In this document: positions 18,735 through 26,355 of the stretch, piece after piece | How the letters are laid out: each line of letters opens with the position of its first letter | Numbering within the stretch: position 1 is the stretch's first letter | NCBI GenBank assembly: GCA_002973635.1 | Contig: CP027224.1 | Span: forward strand, 2,924,501-2,988,500 | Reading direction: 5' to 3' | Length of the DNA: 64,000 bases | DNA from: Lysinibacillus sp. B2A1 | GTDB lineage: Bacteria; Bacillota; Bacilli; Bacillales_A; Planococcaceae | Notes under the pieces: generated by a model | The model's database searches: none | The model's input: only the letters and a program-made list of their open reading frames with translations | Told to the model about the DNA's origin: nothing | Program-made: the position numbers and the translations under genes

Positions 18735-19414
18735 TTATAAACAAATTGGTAACCGAAGCCCCGAACAGTTTGAATCCACTTAGGCTTAGCTGGAACGTCT
18801 TCGATTTTACGTCGGAGTGTACTTATATGGACAGAAACCGTTTTTGAATCAGTCACACCATCCTGTCCCCAAACGTTATCTATCAGTTGGTCTACACTAA
18901 TTACCTTATTAGCATGTTCGATTAGGAAAAATAATAGTAGCTTTTCTTTCGTAAAAAGATTTAAACGTTTACCGTTTTTATAAACATTTTTTTCATCAAA
19001 ATGAATAACTAAGTTATCAATATGTAATATAGGATTTCTTATGGACGTTGTCTTTCTTTTTAAGTTTGCTTGTATACGAGCAAGTAATTCTTTTGGAATA
19101 AACGGCTTTGTTATATAATCATCTGCGCCTACTTCAAAGCCTTCTAGTTTATGGTCAATTAAGTGATTGACAGTCACAAAAATAATAATGGCGTCCGAAA
19201 CTTCACGAATCCTTCTCGCCAATTCAAAGCCATTGCCATCAGGTAAATTGACATCCAATAAAATTAAATCAGGCTTTTGCTTTACTGCTGCTTCCCAACC
19301 TTCGTAAATGGTTGATGCCTTGAAAACTAAATAATTTGCATTTGCAATAGTAAGAGATAGAACCTCCATTATGTCAATATCATCTTCTACGATTAAGATT
19401 TTTTCATTTACCAC
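18728..19414 (-). CDS. OmpR/PhoB-family response regulator
   Basis: 228 residues. The receiver domain (1-118) has acidic residues Glu10-Asp11-Asp12, phospho-acceptor Asp54 (LILLDVNLPDG), a conserved Thr in FVTVNH and the KPF Lys. The C-terminal winged helix (about 130-226) carries VSVHISTLRRKIEDV and WIQTVRGFGYQFV, typical of OmpR/PhoB DNA binding. GTG 19414 follows AAAGGAG. No partner histidine kinase gene is adjacent on its strand. It converges on the giant kinase/HK gene, whose C-terminal histidine kinase is the closest candidate partner; this is an inference from position. Confidence 0.93.
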   Translation of the reverse strand: MVNEKILIVEDDIDIMEVLSLTIANANYLVFKASTIYEGWEAAVKQKPDLILLDVNLPDGNGFELARRIREVSDAIIIFVTVNHLIDHKLEGFEVGADDYITKPFIPKELLARIQANLKRKTTSIRNPILHIDNLVIHFDEKNVYKNGKRLNLFTKEKLLLFFLIEHANKVISVDQLIDNVWGQDGVTDSKTVSVHISTLRRKIEDVPAKPKWIQTVRGFGYQFVYKK

Positions 19415-19492
19415 ACCTATGAATCTCCTTTCTCTATCTTCTAATATATCAATTTTTAGATAGAAAGGGAAAGAAAACTTCTAGGACATTCG

Positions 19493-20017
19493 TTATTTTT
19501 GACTAGGAAAAATCACATATGAAATACTTATGACGGCATCAATAGTTAATACGATGCTCCAAATTTTCATCATTTGAAATAGGGAAGATGTATCAGTTTG
19601 AGGTCCGATATAAAGACTCATTATATATAAAAGTCCAACACCAATGAGAAAAGCTATAACATGTCGAATAAGCATTTTTATCTCATGTTTACCTTTAGCA
19701 GCTCCTACAAGCCGTACTTTCTTGTCTTCGGTTTTGAAAAACCAACGCTGAAATAGCTCATCTGCCCAACTAATCATAGTTTTACCATAGGCAATAGAAA
19801 CACCAATATAAATAGCAGCAATCCCATGTGATATAGAAGCGGGAGTTCCTTTTTTTAAATCTACCGCAGTTAGCAATATCAGTAAGAAATCGATAACTAG
19901 TGTTAAAGATAATAAGAAGAGACTTAGCTTTGGTTTTTTTAAAATATAACGGGCTATCAACCCGAGTAAAATGACAATCCAAAAAGCAATTTCTGCTGCA
20001 ATAATCCATGCAATCAT
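19493..20017 (-). CDS. Integral membrane protein of unknown function
   Basis: 174 residues with about five hydrophobic helices (MIAWIIAAEIAFWIVILLG, LSLFLLSLTLVIDFLLILLT, HGIAAIYIGVSIAYGKTMIS, VIAFLIGVGLLYIMSLYIG and a last one near the C-terminus) and a charged loop containing ADELFQRWFFKTEDKK. It is similar in style to Bacillus YmcC-type membrane proteins, but I would not assign a function. ATG 20017 has a GGAGG site nine bases upstream; the longer frame to 20233 is only a read-through. It lies between the response regulator gene and another unknown gene, all on the minus strand. Confidence 0.75.
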   Translation of the reverse strand: MIAWIIAAEIAFWIVILLGLIARYILKKPKLSLFLLSLTLVIDFLLILLTAVDLKKGTPASISHGIAAIYIGVSIAYGKTMISWADELFQRWFFKTEDKKVRLVGAAKGKHEIKMLIRHVIAFLIGVGLLYIMSLYIGPQTDTSSLFQMMKIWSIVLTIDAVISISYVIFPSQK

Positions 20018-20096
20018 AAAAAACCTCCGACATTTAAAATAAGAAAAACATAGGCTTTTAACAACTAAGAAGAGATTCCGCTCATGATGTATCCAT

Positions 20097-20132
20097 GCAA
20101 TTGCCACCTCTTTAATCAAGGTGGGCAATTGC
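20097..20132. terminator. Hairpin overlapping the stop codon of the 154-aa gene
   Basis: GCAATTGCCACCT (20097-20109) pairs with AGGTGGGCAATTGC (20119-20132) with one bulged G, enclosing the gene's stop codon. No T tract follows on the minus strand, so it may stabilise the mRNA end or terminate poorly. Confidence 0.5.
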
Positions 20133-20576
20133 AAGAAGTATATCTTCACTGACAGCTTCCCAAAATTGCTGCTGTACAGTACTACAATACATATATACCT
20201 CTTTATTTTGAAGATGATTAAAGAGCTCGGCAATCACTTCTTTTTGAAATTGAAGTCGGTGATTTAATACCTCTCGCTCTTCTTCCAGACAAAAAGATTT
20301 ATATATATCTGTTAGACGCTCCAGCTTTGCCAGTTTTTGTTTTGTTACATCATATTGAGATTGGTGAAAGCGTCCCACAGCTGTAGTCATGGATCGCTTT
20401 GCACGATGCTCAGCATTTAACGTTCGATATTCTTCTAAACGCAACGCCACACGATACCAAAATTCGTAACGGCTAGGTAAGTCTCTAAGTTCATAGGTGA
20501 GCAAGGACTTTAAAATAAAAGCTACTTGTTCATATGTATCTATCAATTTTTCTGATTCTTTAAAAAGGCCAAACAT
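20112..20576 (-). CDS. Hypothetical cytoplasmic protein, helical
   Basis: 154 residues, strongly charged and almost entirely helical by eye (for example KLIDTYEQVAFILKSLLTYE, YDVTKQKLAKLERLTDIYK and LEEEREVLNHRLQFQKEVIA), with no membrane helix or signal peptide. I do not recognise the family. ATG 20576 has a GGGGGTGG stretch as ribosome site. A perfect-arm hairpin wraps its stop codon. It is the first of three minus-strand genes leading to the response regulator, but the gaps (about 95 and 80 bp) leave open whether they are one transcript. Confidence 0.65.
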   Translation of the reverse strand: MFGLFKESEKLIDTYEQVAFILKSLLTYELRDLPSRYEFWYRVALRLEEYRTLNAEHRAKRSMTTAVGRFHQSQYDVTKQKLAKLERLTDIYKSFCLEEEREVLNHRLQFQKEVIAELFNHLQNKEVYMYCSTVQQQFWEAVSEDILLAIAHLD

Positions 20577-20797
20577 ACAGCCACCCCCGTTTAGTTTAAT
20601 ACAACAAACAAGCAGTGAAATCCTCTAAATTATTAATAGTATTCGTAAATAAATAAACAGTTCTAATAGACTTCAGCTTCAATCACTGTGTTTTACGGGT
20701 AGCACTTTCTTTGTTATTGCAAAATTTCTTATTTTCTGCAAAATAATAACGTGTTTTGGAAGAAATATTGAAATAGCATTTACAAAATAAAAACATA

Positions 20798-20831
20798 TGT
20801 GTTAACTTAAGATATGTTAATGGTTAACTAA
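20798..20831 (+). promoter_or_regulatory. BirA (biotin repressor) operator
   Basis: Two GTTAAC half-sites at 20801-20806 and 20823-20828 are separated by 16 bases, in flanks TGTGTTAACT and GGTTAACTA. This fits the Bacillota BirA operator (TTGTTAAC-type half-sites about 14-16 bp apart) and lies directly upstream of bioD. A third GTTAAC follows at 20844-20849, touching the bioD start codon. Confidence 0.85.
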
Positions 20832-20850
20832 AAAGAGGGGGAGGTTAACG

Positions 20851-21555
20851 ATGCAACATTTTTGGGTTGTTGGAACAGATACTGATGTTGGTAAAACAGC
20901 GGTCACCACATTGCTGATGCGTCAATTACAGCGGCAGAACCTACGCGTCACACCTTATAAGCCAGTACAAACTGGTGAAGTGCATGAAAATGATTGTTGC
21001 TATTACTATGATACAGCAATATATGAAAAGTATTCTTTACAGGTGCTGAAGCAAGAAAATTTGAATGGATATTCGTTTAAAGAGGCTGCTTCACCACATT
21101 TTGCTGCGCAACTGGAGGCGCAGGAAATAAATGTGAGCTATTTATTGCAGCAAATACAGTTGTTACAGCTATCAAACGACATAGTAATTTGTGAGGGAGC
21201 TGGAGGACTGTTTGTGCCCTTAGATTTAAAAAGTGAATTAACGCTTCTTGATGTCATTGTTCAAAGTAAGCTTCCAGTTGTTCTTGTTACTCGAACAACA
21301 CTTGGAACAATTAACCACACATTACTTACAATTGAGGCCTTGCTTACTCGGAATATTGATATTCTTGGCATTGTATTTAATGGAGATTCAGGGAGTTTGA
21401 TAGAACAAGATAATATGAAAACCATATTACAGTTTCAAGATTTGCCATATGCAAGTATTCCGCAATTCCAAGAGATTTCGCAGCTTGTTGATTATTCCAT
21501 TTCGCATACTTCATTGTTTGAAAGGTTGGTCAATTATGAAACAAGTGCTAACTGA
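20851..21555 (+). CDS. bioD: Dethiobiotin synthetase
   Basis: 234 residues. BioD closes the ureido ring of 7,8-diaminopelargonate with CO2 and ATP to give dethiobiotin, the third of the four late biotin steps. The P-loop GTDTDVGKT is at residues 8-16, and [13 protein letters not shown] and [15 protein letters not shown] are family motifs. ATG 20851 follows an AGAGGGGGAGG ribosome site. It is the first gene of the operon bioD-bioA-bioY-bioB under BirA control. The 3' end overlaps bioA by 20 bases. Confidence 0.95.
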   Translation: MQHFWVVGTDTDVGKTAVTTLLMRQLQRQNLRVTPYKPVQTGEVHENDCCYYYDTAIYEKYSLQVLKQENLNGYSFKEAASPHFAAQLEAQEINVSYLLQQIQLLQLSNDIVICEGAGGLFVPLDLKSELTLLDVIVQSKLPVVLVTRTTLGTINHTLLTIEALLTRNIDILGIVFNGDSGSLIEQDNMKTILQFQDLPYASIPQFQEISQLVDYSISHTSLFERLVNYETSAN

Positions 21556-22942
21556 TCTGCAGGCAAGAGATTTACGGCATGTTTGGCATCCTTGTTCACA
21601 AATGAAGGATTATGAGCAATTTCCACCTATCGTCATTAAAAAAGGACAAGGTGTATGGCTCTATGATGAAAATAATCATCGCTACTTAGACGCTGTCTCT
21701 TCCTGGTGGGTAAATTTATTTGGACATGCAAATCCTAGAATAAGTCAAGTGTTAAGTGATCAGGCATTTACATTAGAGCATACAATCTTTGCAAATTTCA
21801 CACATGAACCAGCGATTAAAGTAGCTGAAAAATTAGTAGCTTTAACGCCAGAGGGTCTGAATAAAGTATTTTTTGCAGACAATGGTTCGTCCGCAATAGA
21901 AGTCGCATTAAAGATGAGTTTTCAATATCATATGCAAACTGGAAAAACGGCGAAAAAACGCTATTTAGCTTTAACGGATGCCTACCATGGTGAGACACTT
22001 GGTGCATTATCTGTTGGGGGAGTTGGGCTTTATAATGAAGTATACCAACCATTGTTATTAGATACAGTACGTGCACAAGGACCAGATTGCTTTAGATGTC
22101 CTTTTCAAGACAAGCTAGAAAGCTGTCATGCTCAATGTATTCAATTTGTTGAAGAAGAGCTTAACACGCATCATGAAGAAATTACAGCTGTGATTATTGA
22201 GCCGCTTATTCAAGCAGCAGCTGGCATGAAAATGTATCCGCCAATCTATTTAAAGCGATTACGAGAGCTTTGCACAGCATACGATGTTCACTTAATTGCA
22301 GACGAAATTGCCGTTGGATTTGGACGAACAGGAACCATATTTGCCTGTGAGCAAGCGGGGATTGCACCAGATTTTATGTGCTTGTCTAAAGGTTTAACAG
22401 GTGGCTATTTACCGCTATCGGCTGTATTAACCACTGATGACATTTACAATGCCTTTTATGATGATTACGGAACAATGAGAGCTTTTTTACATTCTCATAG
22501 CTATTCTGGAAATCCGCTTGCTTGTCGTGTAGCACTTGAGGTATTGACAATGTTTGAAGAGGAGCAGGTTATCGACATGATTCAAAATAAGGGAGAACGA
22601 ATGCGTGCGTTAGCATTGGAGGCATTTGAGCGATTACCCTATGTTGGAGAGTATCGACAGATAGGATTAGTAGGTGCGATTGAGCTAGTAGCCAATCATC
22701 GAACAAAGGAGCCATTTCCAAGTGAGGCGCGTATTGGCTATCAAATTTATCAACGTGCTTTAGCAAAGGGCTTACTGATTCGCCCGCTTGGCAATACATT
22801 ATATTTTATGCCGCCTTACATTATTTCTGACGATGAAATGCACTTTATGGTTCATACAACAAAAGAAACGATTGTACAATTTTTTGAGGATTGGGAGGGG
22901 TTAAATTGTTTAAACGACAATCAACACAGTCACTTGTCATGA
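21536..22942 (+). CDS. bioA: Adenosylmethionine-8-amino-7-oxononanoate aminotransferase
   Basis: 468 residues, a class III PLP-dependent aminotransferase that converts KAPA to 7,8-diaminopelargonate. The N-terminus [20 protein letters not shown] is typical of BioA. The PLP lysine is Lys285 in [14 protein letters not shown], preceded by [14 protein letters not shown]. The SAM versus lysine donor cannot be told from sequence. ATG 21536 lies inside the end of bioD after GAAAGG; the longer frame from 21449 is an overlap artefact. The C-terminus overlaps the bioY start, so the operon is translationally coupled throughout. Confidence 0.95.
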   Translation: MKQVLTDLQARDLRHVWHPCSQMKDYEQFPPIVIKKGQGVWLYDENNHRYLDAVSSWWVNLFGHANPRISQVLSDQAFTLEHTIFANFTHEPAIKVAEKLVALTPEGLNKVFFADNGSSAIEVALKMSFQYHMQTGKTAKKRYLALTDAYHGETLGALSVGGVGLYNEVYQPLLLDTVRAQGPDCFRCPFQDKLESCHAQCIQFVEEELNTHHEEITAVIIEPLIQAAAGMKMYPPIYLKRLRELCTAYDVHLIADEIAVGFGRTGTIFACEQAGIAPDFMCLSKGLTGGYLPLSAVLTTDDIYNAFYDDYGTMRAFLHSHSYSGNPLACRVALEVLTMFEEEQVIDMIQNKGERMRALALEAFERLPYVGEYRQIGLVGAIELVANHRTKEPFPSEARIGYQIYQRALAKGLLIRPLGNTLYFMPPYIISDDEMHFMVHTTKETIVQFFEDWEGLNCLNDNQHSHLS

Positions 22943-23496
22943 TCGCGATGTTTGCAGCTTTAACGGCAATTGGTGCATTTATTAAAATACCCTTACCTGT
23001 AGTGCCCTTTACACTACAAATTGTCTTTGTTTTTTTAGCTGGAAGCTTACTTGGCAGTCGTAATGGATTTCAAAGTCAGCTCGTTTACATAGGGGTTGGT
23101 TTAGTTGGATTACCTGTTTTTACACAGGGGGGAGGCATTACCTATGTATTGCAGCCGACATTTGGCTACCTTATAGGGTTTGCACTAGCAGCATTCATAA
23201 TAGGTTTCATCATTGAAAGAGTAGATTCGCCAATGAAAATACATTTTATTGGTGCAAATATTGTGGGGCTTATTCTTATTTATGCGGTTGCAGTACCTTA
23301 CTTATATTTATCATTGAATTTTTGGCTTCACATGAAAACGAGCTGGTCTCATATATTTGTAGTCGGCTTTTTAAATAGTATTGTTGCAGATTTTTGCTTA
23401 GCCATTGCTTCTGCACTGCTAGCCGAACGCTTATATAAGGTATTTCAGTCAGTTAGAGCAGCGAAAATTATGCAAATAGAAAGGGAGAATGTTTAG
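22906..23496 (+). CDS. bioY: Biotin transporter BioY
   Basis: 196 residues, the substrate-binding S component of the biotin ECF transporter, with about six membrane helices. The N-terminal [20 protein letters not shown] and the following [20 protein letters not shown] are BioY signatures. It may work alone or with an energy-coupling module encoded elsewhere. The start is TTG 22906 with GGGAGGGG upstream, inside the end of bioA; an in-frame TTG at 22891 precedes that ribosome site. Having a transporter inside the synthesis operon lets BirA co-regulate uptake and synthesis. Confidence 0.93.
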   Translation: MFKRQSTQSLVMIAMFAALTAIGAFIKIPLPVVPFTLQIVFVFLAGSLLGSRNGFQSQLVYIGVGLVGLPVFTQGGGITYVLQPTFGYLIGFALAAFIIGFIIERVDSPMKIHFIGANIVGLILIYAVAVPYLYLSLNFWLHMKTSWSHIFVVGFLNSIVADFCLAIASALLAERLYKVFQSVRAAKIMQIERENV

Positions 23497-24491
23497 TGGA
23501 TTGGTTACAGTTAGCAGAGGGCGTTATTGCAGGAAAGATGATTAGTAATGACGAGGCTCTTGCCATGTTAAATAGTGATGATGATGAGCTTTTAAAGATA
23601 ATAGCTGGTGCATTCGCCATTCGTAAGCATTATTATGGCAAAAAAGTAAAATTAAATATGATTATGAATGCGAAAAGTGGTTATTGTCCAGAGGATTGTG
23701 GCTACTGTTCACAGTCATCCAAATCATCTGCTCCGATTGAAAAATATCCATTCATTACGAAGGAGGAAATTTTAGAGGGTGCCAAACGAGCATTTGACAA
23801 TAAAATTGGTACCTATTGCATCGTGGCAAGTGGACGAGGACCAACACGGAAGGATGTCAATGTTGTAAGTGAAGCAGTCGCTGAAATTAAAGAGAAGTAT
23901 GGCTTAAAAGTATGTGCTTGTCTTGGCTTATTAAAAGAAGAACAGGCACAGCAATTAAAAGAGGCGGGGGTAGATCGCTACAATCATAATTTAAATACTT
24001 CAGAGCGTCATCACTCATTCATTACAACATCGCATACCTATGAAGATCGTGTGAACACGGTAGAGATTGCAAAAAAGCATGGTATTTCACCGTGCTCAGG
24101 AGCAATCATTGGGATGAGGGAGACTAAAGAGGATGTCGTCAACATTGCGCGTGCACTCCATCAATTAGATGCTGATTCGATCCCAGTCAATTTTTTAAAT
24201 GCTATTGACGGCACGAAGCTGGAAGGAACAAAGGAATTAAATCCTCGTTATTGTTTAAAGGTTTTAGCATTGTTCCGCTATATTAATCCAACAAAGGAAA
24301 TTCGTATTTCTGGTGGTCGTGAAGTCAATCTTGGGTCGCTTCAGCCACTTGGGATGTATGCAGCAAACAGCATTTTTGTCGGAGATTATTTAACGACAGC
24401 AGGTCAAGAGGCAAATAGCGATTATCGTATGCTTGAGGATTTAGGCTTTGAAATTGAATTAACAGAAAAGCAGGAAGAAGTATTCTGCTAA
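23496..24491 (+). CDS. bioB: Biotin synthase
   Basis: 331 residues, a radical SAM enzyme inserting sulfur into dethiobiotin in the last step of biotin synthesis. The [4Fe-4S] motif C-x3-C-x2-C is Cys64, Cys68 and Cys71 (CPEDCGYCSQS). Later features YNHNLNTSERHH and RISGGREVNLGSLQPLG are family-typical, the latter holding the Arg ligand of the [2Fe-2S] cluster. GTG 23496 shares its first base with the bioY stop codon. bioF and bioW/bioI-type pimeloyl genes are not here, so early steps must be encoded elsewhere or the precursor is imported. Confidence 0.97.
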   Translation: MDWLQLAEGVIAGKMISNDEALAMLNSDDDELLKIIAGAFAIRKHYYGKKVKLNMIMNAKSGYCPEDCGYCSQSSKSSAPIEKYPFITKEEILEGAKRAFDNKIGTYCIVASGRGPTRKDVNVVSEAVAEIKEKYGLKVCACLGLLKEEQAQQLKEAGVDRYNHNLNTSERHHSFITTSHTYEDRVNTVEIAKKHGISPCSGAIIGMRETKEDVVNIARALHQLDADSIPVNFLNAIDGTKLEGTKELNPRYCLKVLALFRYINPTKEIRISGGREVNLGSLQPLGMYAANSIFVGDYLTTAGQEANSDYRMLEDLGFEIELTEKQEEVFC

Positions 24492-24550
24492 GTACATGCT
24501 TCTGAAATAAAAATCTACTACTACAATTTAATGGGCATGTATGTGATAAA

Positions 24551-24589
24551 CTGTATGGACGTTATGGAAAAGCGTCCATACGGTTTTTC
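24551..24589 (+). terminator. Terminator of the biotin operon
   Basis: CTGTATGGACG (24551-24561) pairs with CGTCCATACGG (24573-24583), one G-T pair, followed by TTTTT. It lies about 60 bp after bioB. Confidence 0.85.
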
Positions 24590-24670
24590 TATTTGAGACA
24601 AATTAGCAGGATGAGACGTAAGCAATTTCTACATATTGAAGTTCCACTTTATGCCTAAAAAACATGGCTT

Positions 24671-24740
24671 TTCACAGAATGTTCAATGAAAGCGTTTTGA
24701 AATTGAACAGTTTGTGAAGGGCTTCACATAAGGCTTTATT
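24671..24740 (+). other. Candidate structured RNA leader with alternative hairpins
   Basis: Arms 24671-24687 and 24702-24718 (TTCACAGAATGTTCAAT with ATTGAACAGTTTGTGAA) pair except for two central mismatches. The 3' arm ends in TGTGAA (24713-24718), which can instead pair with TTCACA (24723-24728) across a GGGC loop, just before a T-rich stretch CTTTATTTTTAT. The two folds exclude each other. It lies about 130 bp upstream of the 40-codon gene. No known riboswitch class is recognised. Confidence 0.4.
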
Positions 24741-24861
24741 TTTATAAAAATCAGCGTAAAATAAGAATCAGGTAAGGCAATGATAAAATATAGTTTACAG
24801 GAAGTATCACATTGTTCGGTGATTGTTATAGTAAAAAACAAGTTTGAAGGGAGATTTTTCT

Positions 24862-24984
24862 ATGTGGGTTATTACAGTATTTGATAAAAAGGATGTTCGG
24901 ATTTTTGAATACACAAACAAAAGTGAGGCTACACAAGCTTTGGCTAAATTCAAAAAAAATGCCGTATTAACATATACAAAATAA
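24862..24984 (+). CDS. Small conserved-looking protein (40 aa)
   Basis: A 40-codon frame, MWVITVFDKKDVRIFEYTNK followed by SEATQALAKFKKNAVLTYTK, opens with ATG at 24862 after a good GAAGGGAGA ribosome site and is closed by its own terminator. The pattern of a short beta strand, FDK turn, FEY strand, then an amphipathic helix and a last strand looks like a compact folded domain; similar short proteins beginning MWV occur in bacilli as hypotheticals. Function unknown. The ribosome site, terminator and structured leader argue for a genuine gene. Confidence 0.7.
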   Translation: MWVITVFDKKDVRIFEYTNKSEATQALAKFKKNAVLTYTK

Positions 24985-24994
24985 ATTTGAGGTA

Positions 24995-25038
24995 GCAACC
25001 CTTTTCGACGCTATAGCGTACAAGAAGGGTTGTTTTTT
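24995..25038. terminator. Intrinsic terminator between convergent genes
   Basis: CAACCCTT (24996-25003) pairs with AAGGGTTG (25025-25032), with an inner CGCTATAGCG hairpin (25009-25018), then TTTTTT. It terminates the 40-aa gene and probably the convergent LysE gene. Confidence 0.8.
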
Positions 25039-25039
25039 G

Positions 25040-25630
25040 CTAAGATTGAACGAGAATTGAAATCGCACTGTACACCAATAAAAGAGCCATGATGATATTA
25101 AAAGGTTGTCGGTATTGGTGAAGAATTTTTTGAAAGGCTGAACCAAACAGAGCCCAGCTGCATGTACTGAGTATGCCGATGATTCCTAAAAATACAGCGA
25201 AAAGAAAATAGCTGAAATAAGATGAATAATAAGGGAGGATATAGGTTGCTACTACAGTAATACCAAACAATATCCCTTTAGGATTTATAAATTGTAATAA
25301 AATACCTACTAAAAATAAATGTCTGTTGTTGTCTCCTTCTTTGTCAAGATCACTGGCTTTGCTTGTTACTATTCTAAAGGCTAAATACAACATGTAGCCA
25401 ACTCCAAATAGGGTCAAGGGTAACTTTATAATGGGCATAATATTTGTCAGGGCAATATTAAATAAGCTACATAAGCCAATCAGCATAAAAAAGCCTGCAC
25501 CGACACCTAGAGAAAAGGGAATCGTTTTTGTAAAACTTTGTTTATTGGCAAATAGCATGGCCATAAAGTTATTAGGACCTGGGGTAAAACTTGTAATGAC
25601 AACGAAAGTTAAAAAAGAAAATAATGGCAC
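25040..25630 (-). CDS. LysE-family translocator
   Basis: 196 residues, about six membrane helices. The N-terminal FVVITSFTPGPNNFMAMLFA carries the TPGPN motif of the LysE/RhtB family, and LQFINPKGILFGITVV is the conserved mid-protein segment. It is probably an exporter of an amino acid or analogue. GTG 25630 is chosen because AAAGGAGG lies seven bases upstream; the longer frame to 25747 runs through the intergenic region. It is divergent from an XRE-cupin regulator 115 bp away, a pairing common for LysE exporters. Confidence 0.88.
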   Translation of the reverse strand: MPLFSFLTFVVITSFTPGPNNFMAMLFANKQSFTKTIPFSLGVGAGFFMLIGLCSLFNIALTNIMPIIKLPLTLFGVGYMLYLAFRIVTSKASDLDKEGDNNRHLFLVGILLQFINPKGILFGITVVATYILPYYSSYFSYFLFAVFLGIIGILSTCSWALFGSAFQKILHQYRQPFNIIMALLLVYSAISILVQS

Positions 25631-25673
25631 TGTAGTTCCTCCTTTTGATTGTATGTTATAATGTTCGAAATAA

Positions 25674-25722
25674 ACAATATAACGTTTATACTTTTTATTA
25701 TACAAAACGTACGTTATATTGT
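25674..25722. promoter_or_regulatory. Candidate operator between the LysE and XRE genes
   Basis: ACAATATAACGT (25674-25685) and ACGTTATATTGT (25711-25722) are perfect 12-bp inverted repeats 25 bp apart, centred in the divergent intergenic region. Two such half-operators are what a dimeric XRE regulator controlling both directions would need. Confidence 0.6.
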
Positions 25723-25745
25723 ACATGTTAAAGGGGTGATTAGTC

Positions 25746-26300
25746 ATGGAGGAAATTCATCTTGTATTTGCAAAAAATTTAAAAGCTATTCGAGAGAAGG
25801 AAAAGCTAAGCTTAGAGAAAGTTTCCCAGCTTTGTGGGGTGAGTAAGACAATGATAGGGCAAATTGAACGAGGGGAATCGAGCCCAACACTTACAACCAT
25901 TTGGAAGATTGCAAATGGTCTAAAGGTTTCGTTTACGACGCTTATTAATCAACCACAACCTGAGACGGAGGTAATTTTACAAGAGGATATTCAAGTTTTA
26001 ACGGAGGATAACGGACGATATAGGGTATATCCTTATTTTCCTTTTCAAGAGGATAGCCGTTTTGAAATTTATACTGTGGAGATTGACCAGGAAGGAAAGG
26101 TAAGTGCAGAGGCACATAGAGACGGGACGGAGGAAATTATCATTGTTTTTGATGGTGAATTAGTGTTGACTATCATTGACAAGCCATATATCTTAAAGGC
26201 TGGTGACTCTATTCGATTTAAAGCAGATCGGCCACACACCTATTATAATGCAGGTCAGTCTTTAACACGGTTAAGTATGACAATCTATTATCCTGAATAA
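25746..26300 (+). CDS. XRE-family regulator with cupin sensor domain
   Basis: 184 residues. The N-terminal helix-turn-helix (about 8-62) contains LSLEKVSQLCGVSKTMIGQI followed by ERGESSPTLTTIWKIANGL. A C-terminal cupin domain (about 105-182) contains HRDGTEEIIIVFDGELVLTI and LKAGDSIRFKADRPHTYYNA. This HTH-cupin layout is typical of regulators sensing small ligands next to exporters or catabolic genes. ATG 25746 has an AAAGGGGTG site. It is divergent from the LysE gene and probably regulates it through the inverted repeat between them. Confidence 0.9.
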   Translation: MEEIHLVFAKNLKAIREKEKLSLEKVSQLCGVSKTMIGQIERGESSPTLTTIWKIANGLKVSFTTLINQPQPETEVILQEDIQVLTEDNGRYRVYPYFPFQEDSRFEIYTVEIDQEGKVSAEAHRDGTEEIIIVFDGELVLTIIDKPYILKAGDSIRFKADRPHTYYNAGQSLTRLSMTIYYPE

Positions 26301-26301
26301 A

Positions 26302-26342
26302 CAAAACCTTATGAGCGAAACTAAATAGCTCATAAGGTTTTG
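26302..26342. terminator. Bidirectional intrinsic terminator
   Basis: CAAAACCTTATGAGC (26302-26316) is perfectly complementary to GCTCATAAGGTTTTG (26328-26342), 15 bp, between the convergent XRE and aminotransferase genes. Confidence 0.9.
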
Positions 26343-26355
26343 CTTTGTCTTTGGA

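Noticed and set aside
19493..20233. Longer 246-residue version of the membrane protein
   Set aside because: The first 72 codons cover the intergenic region; the ATG at 20017 has a strong GGAGG site.
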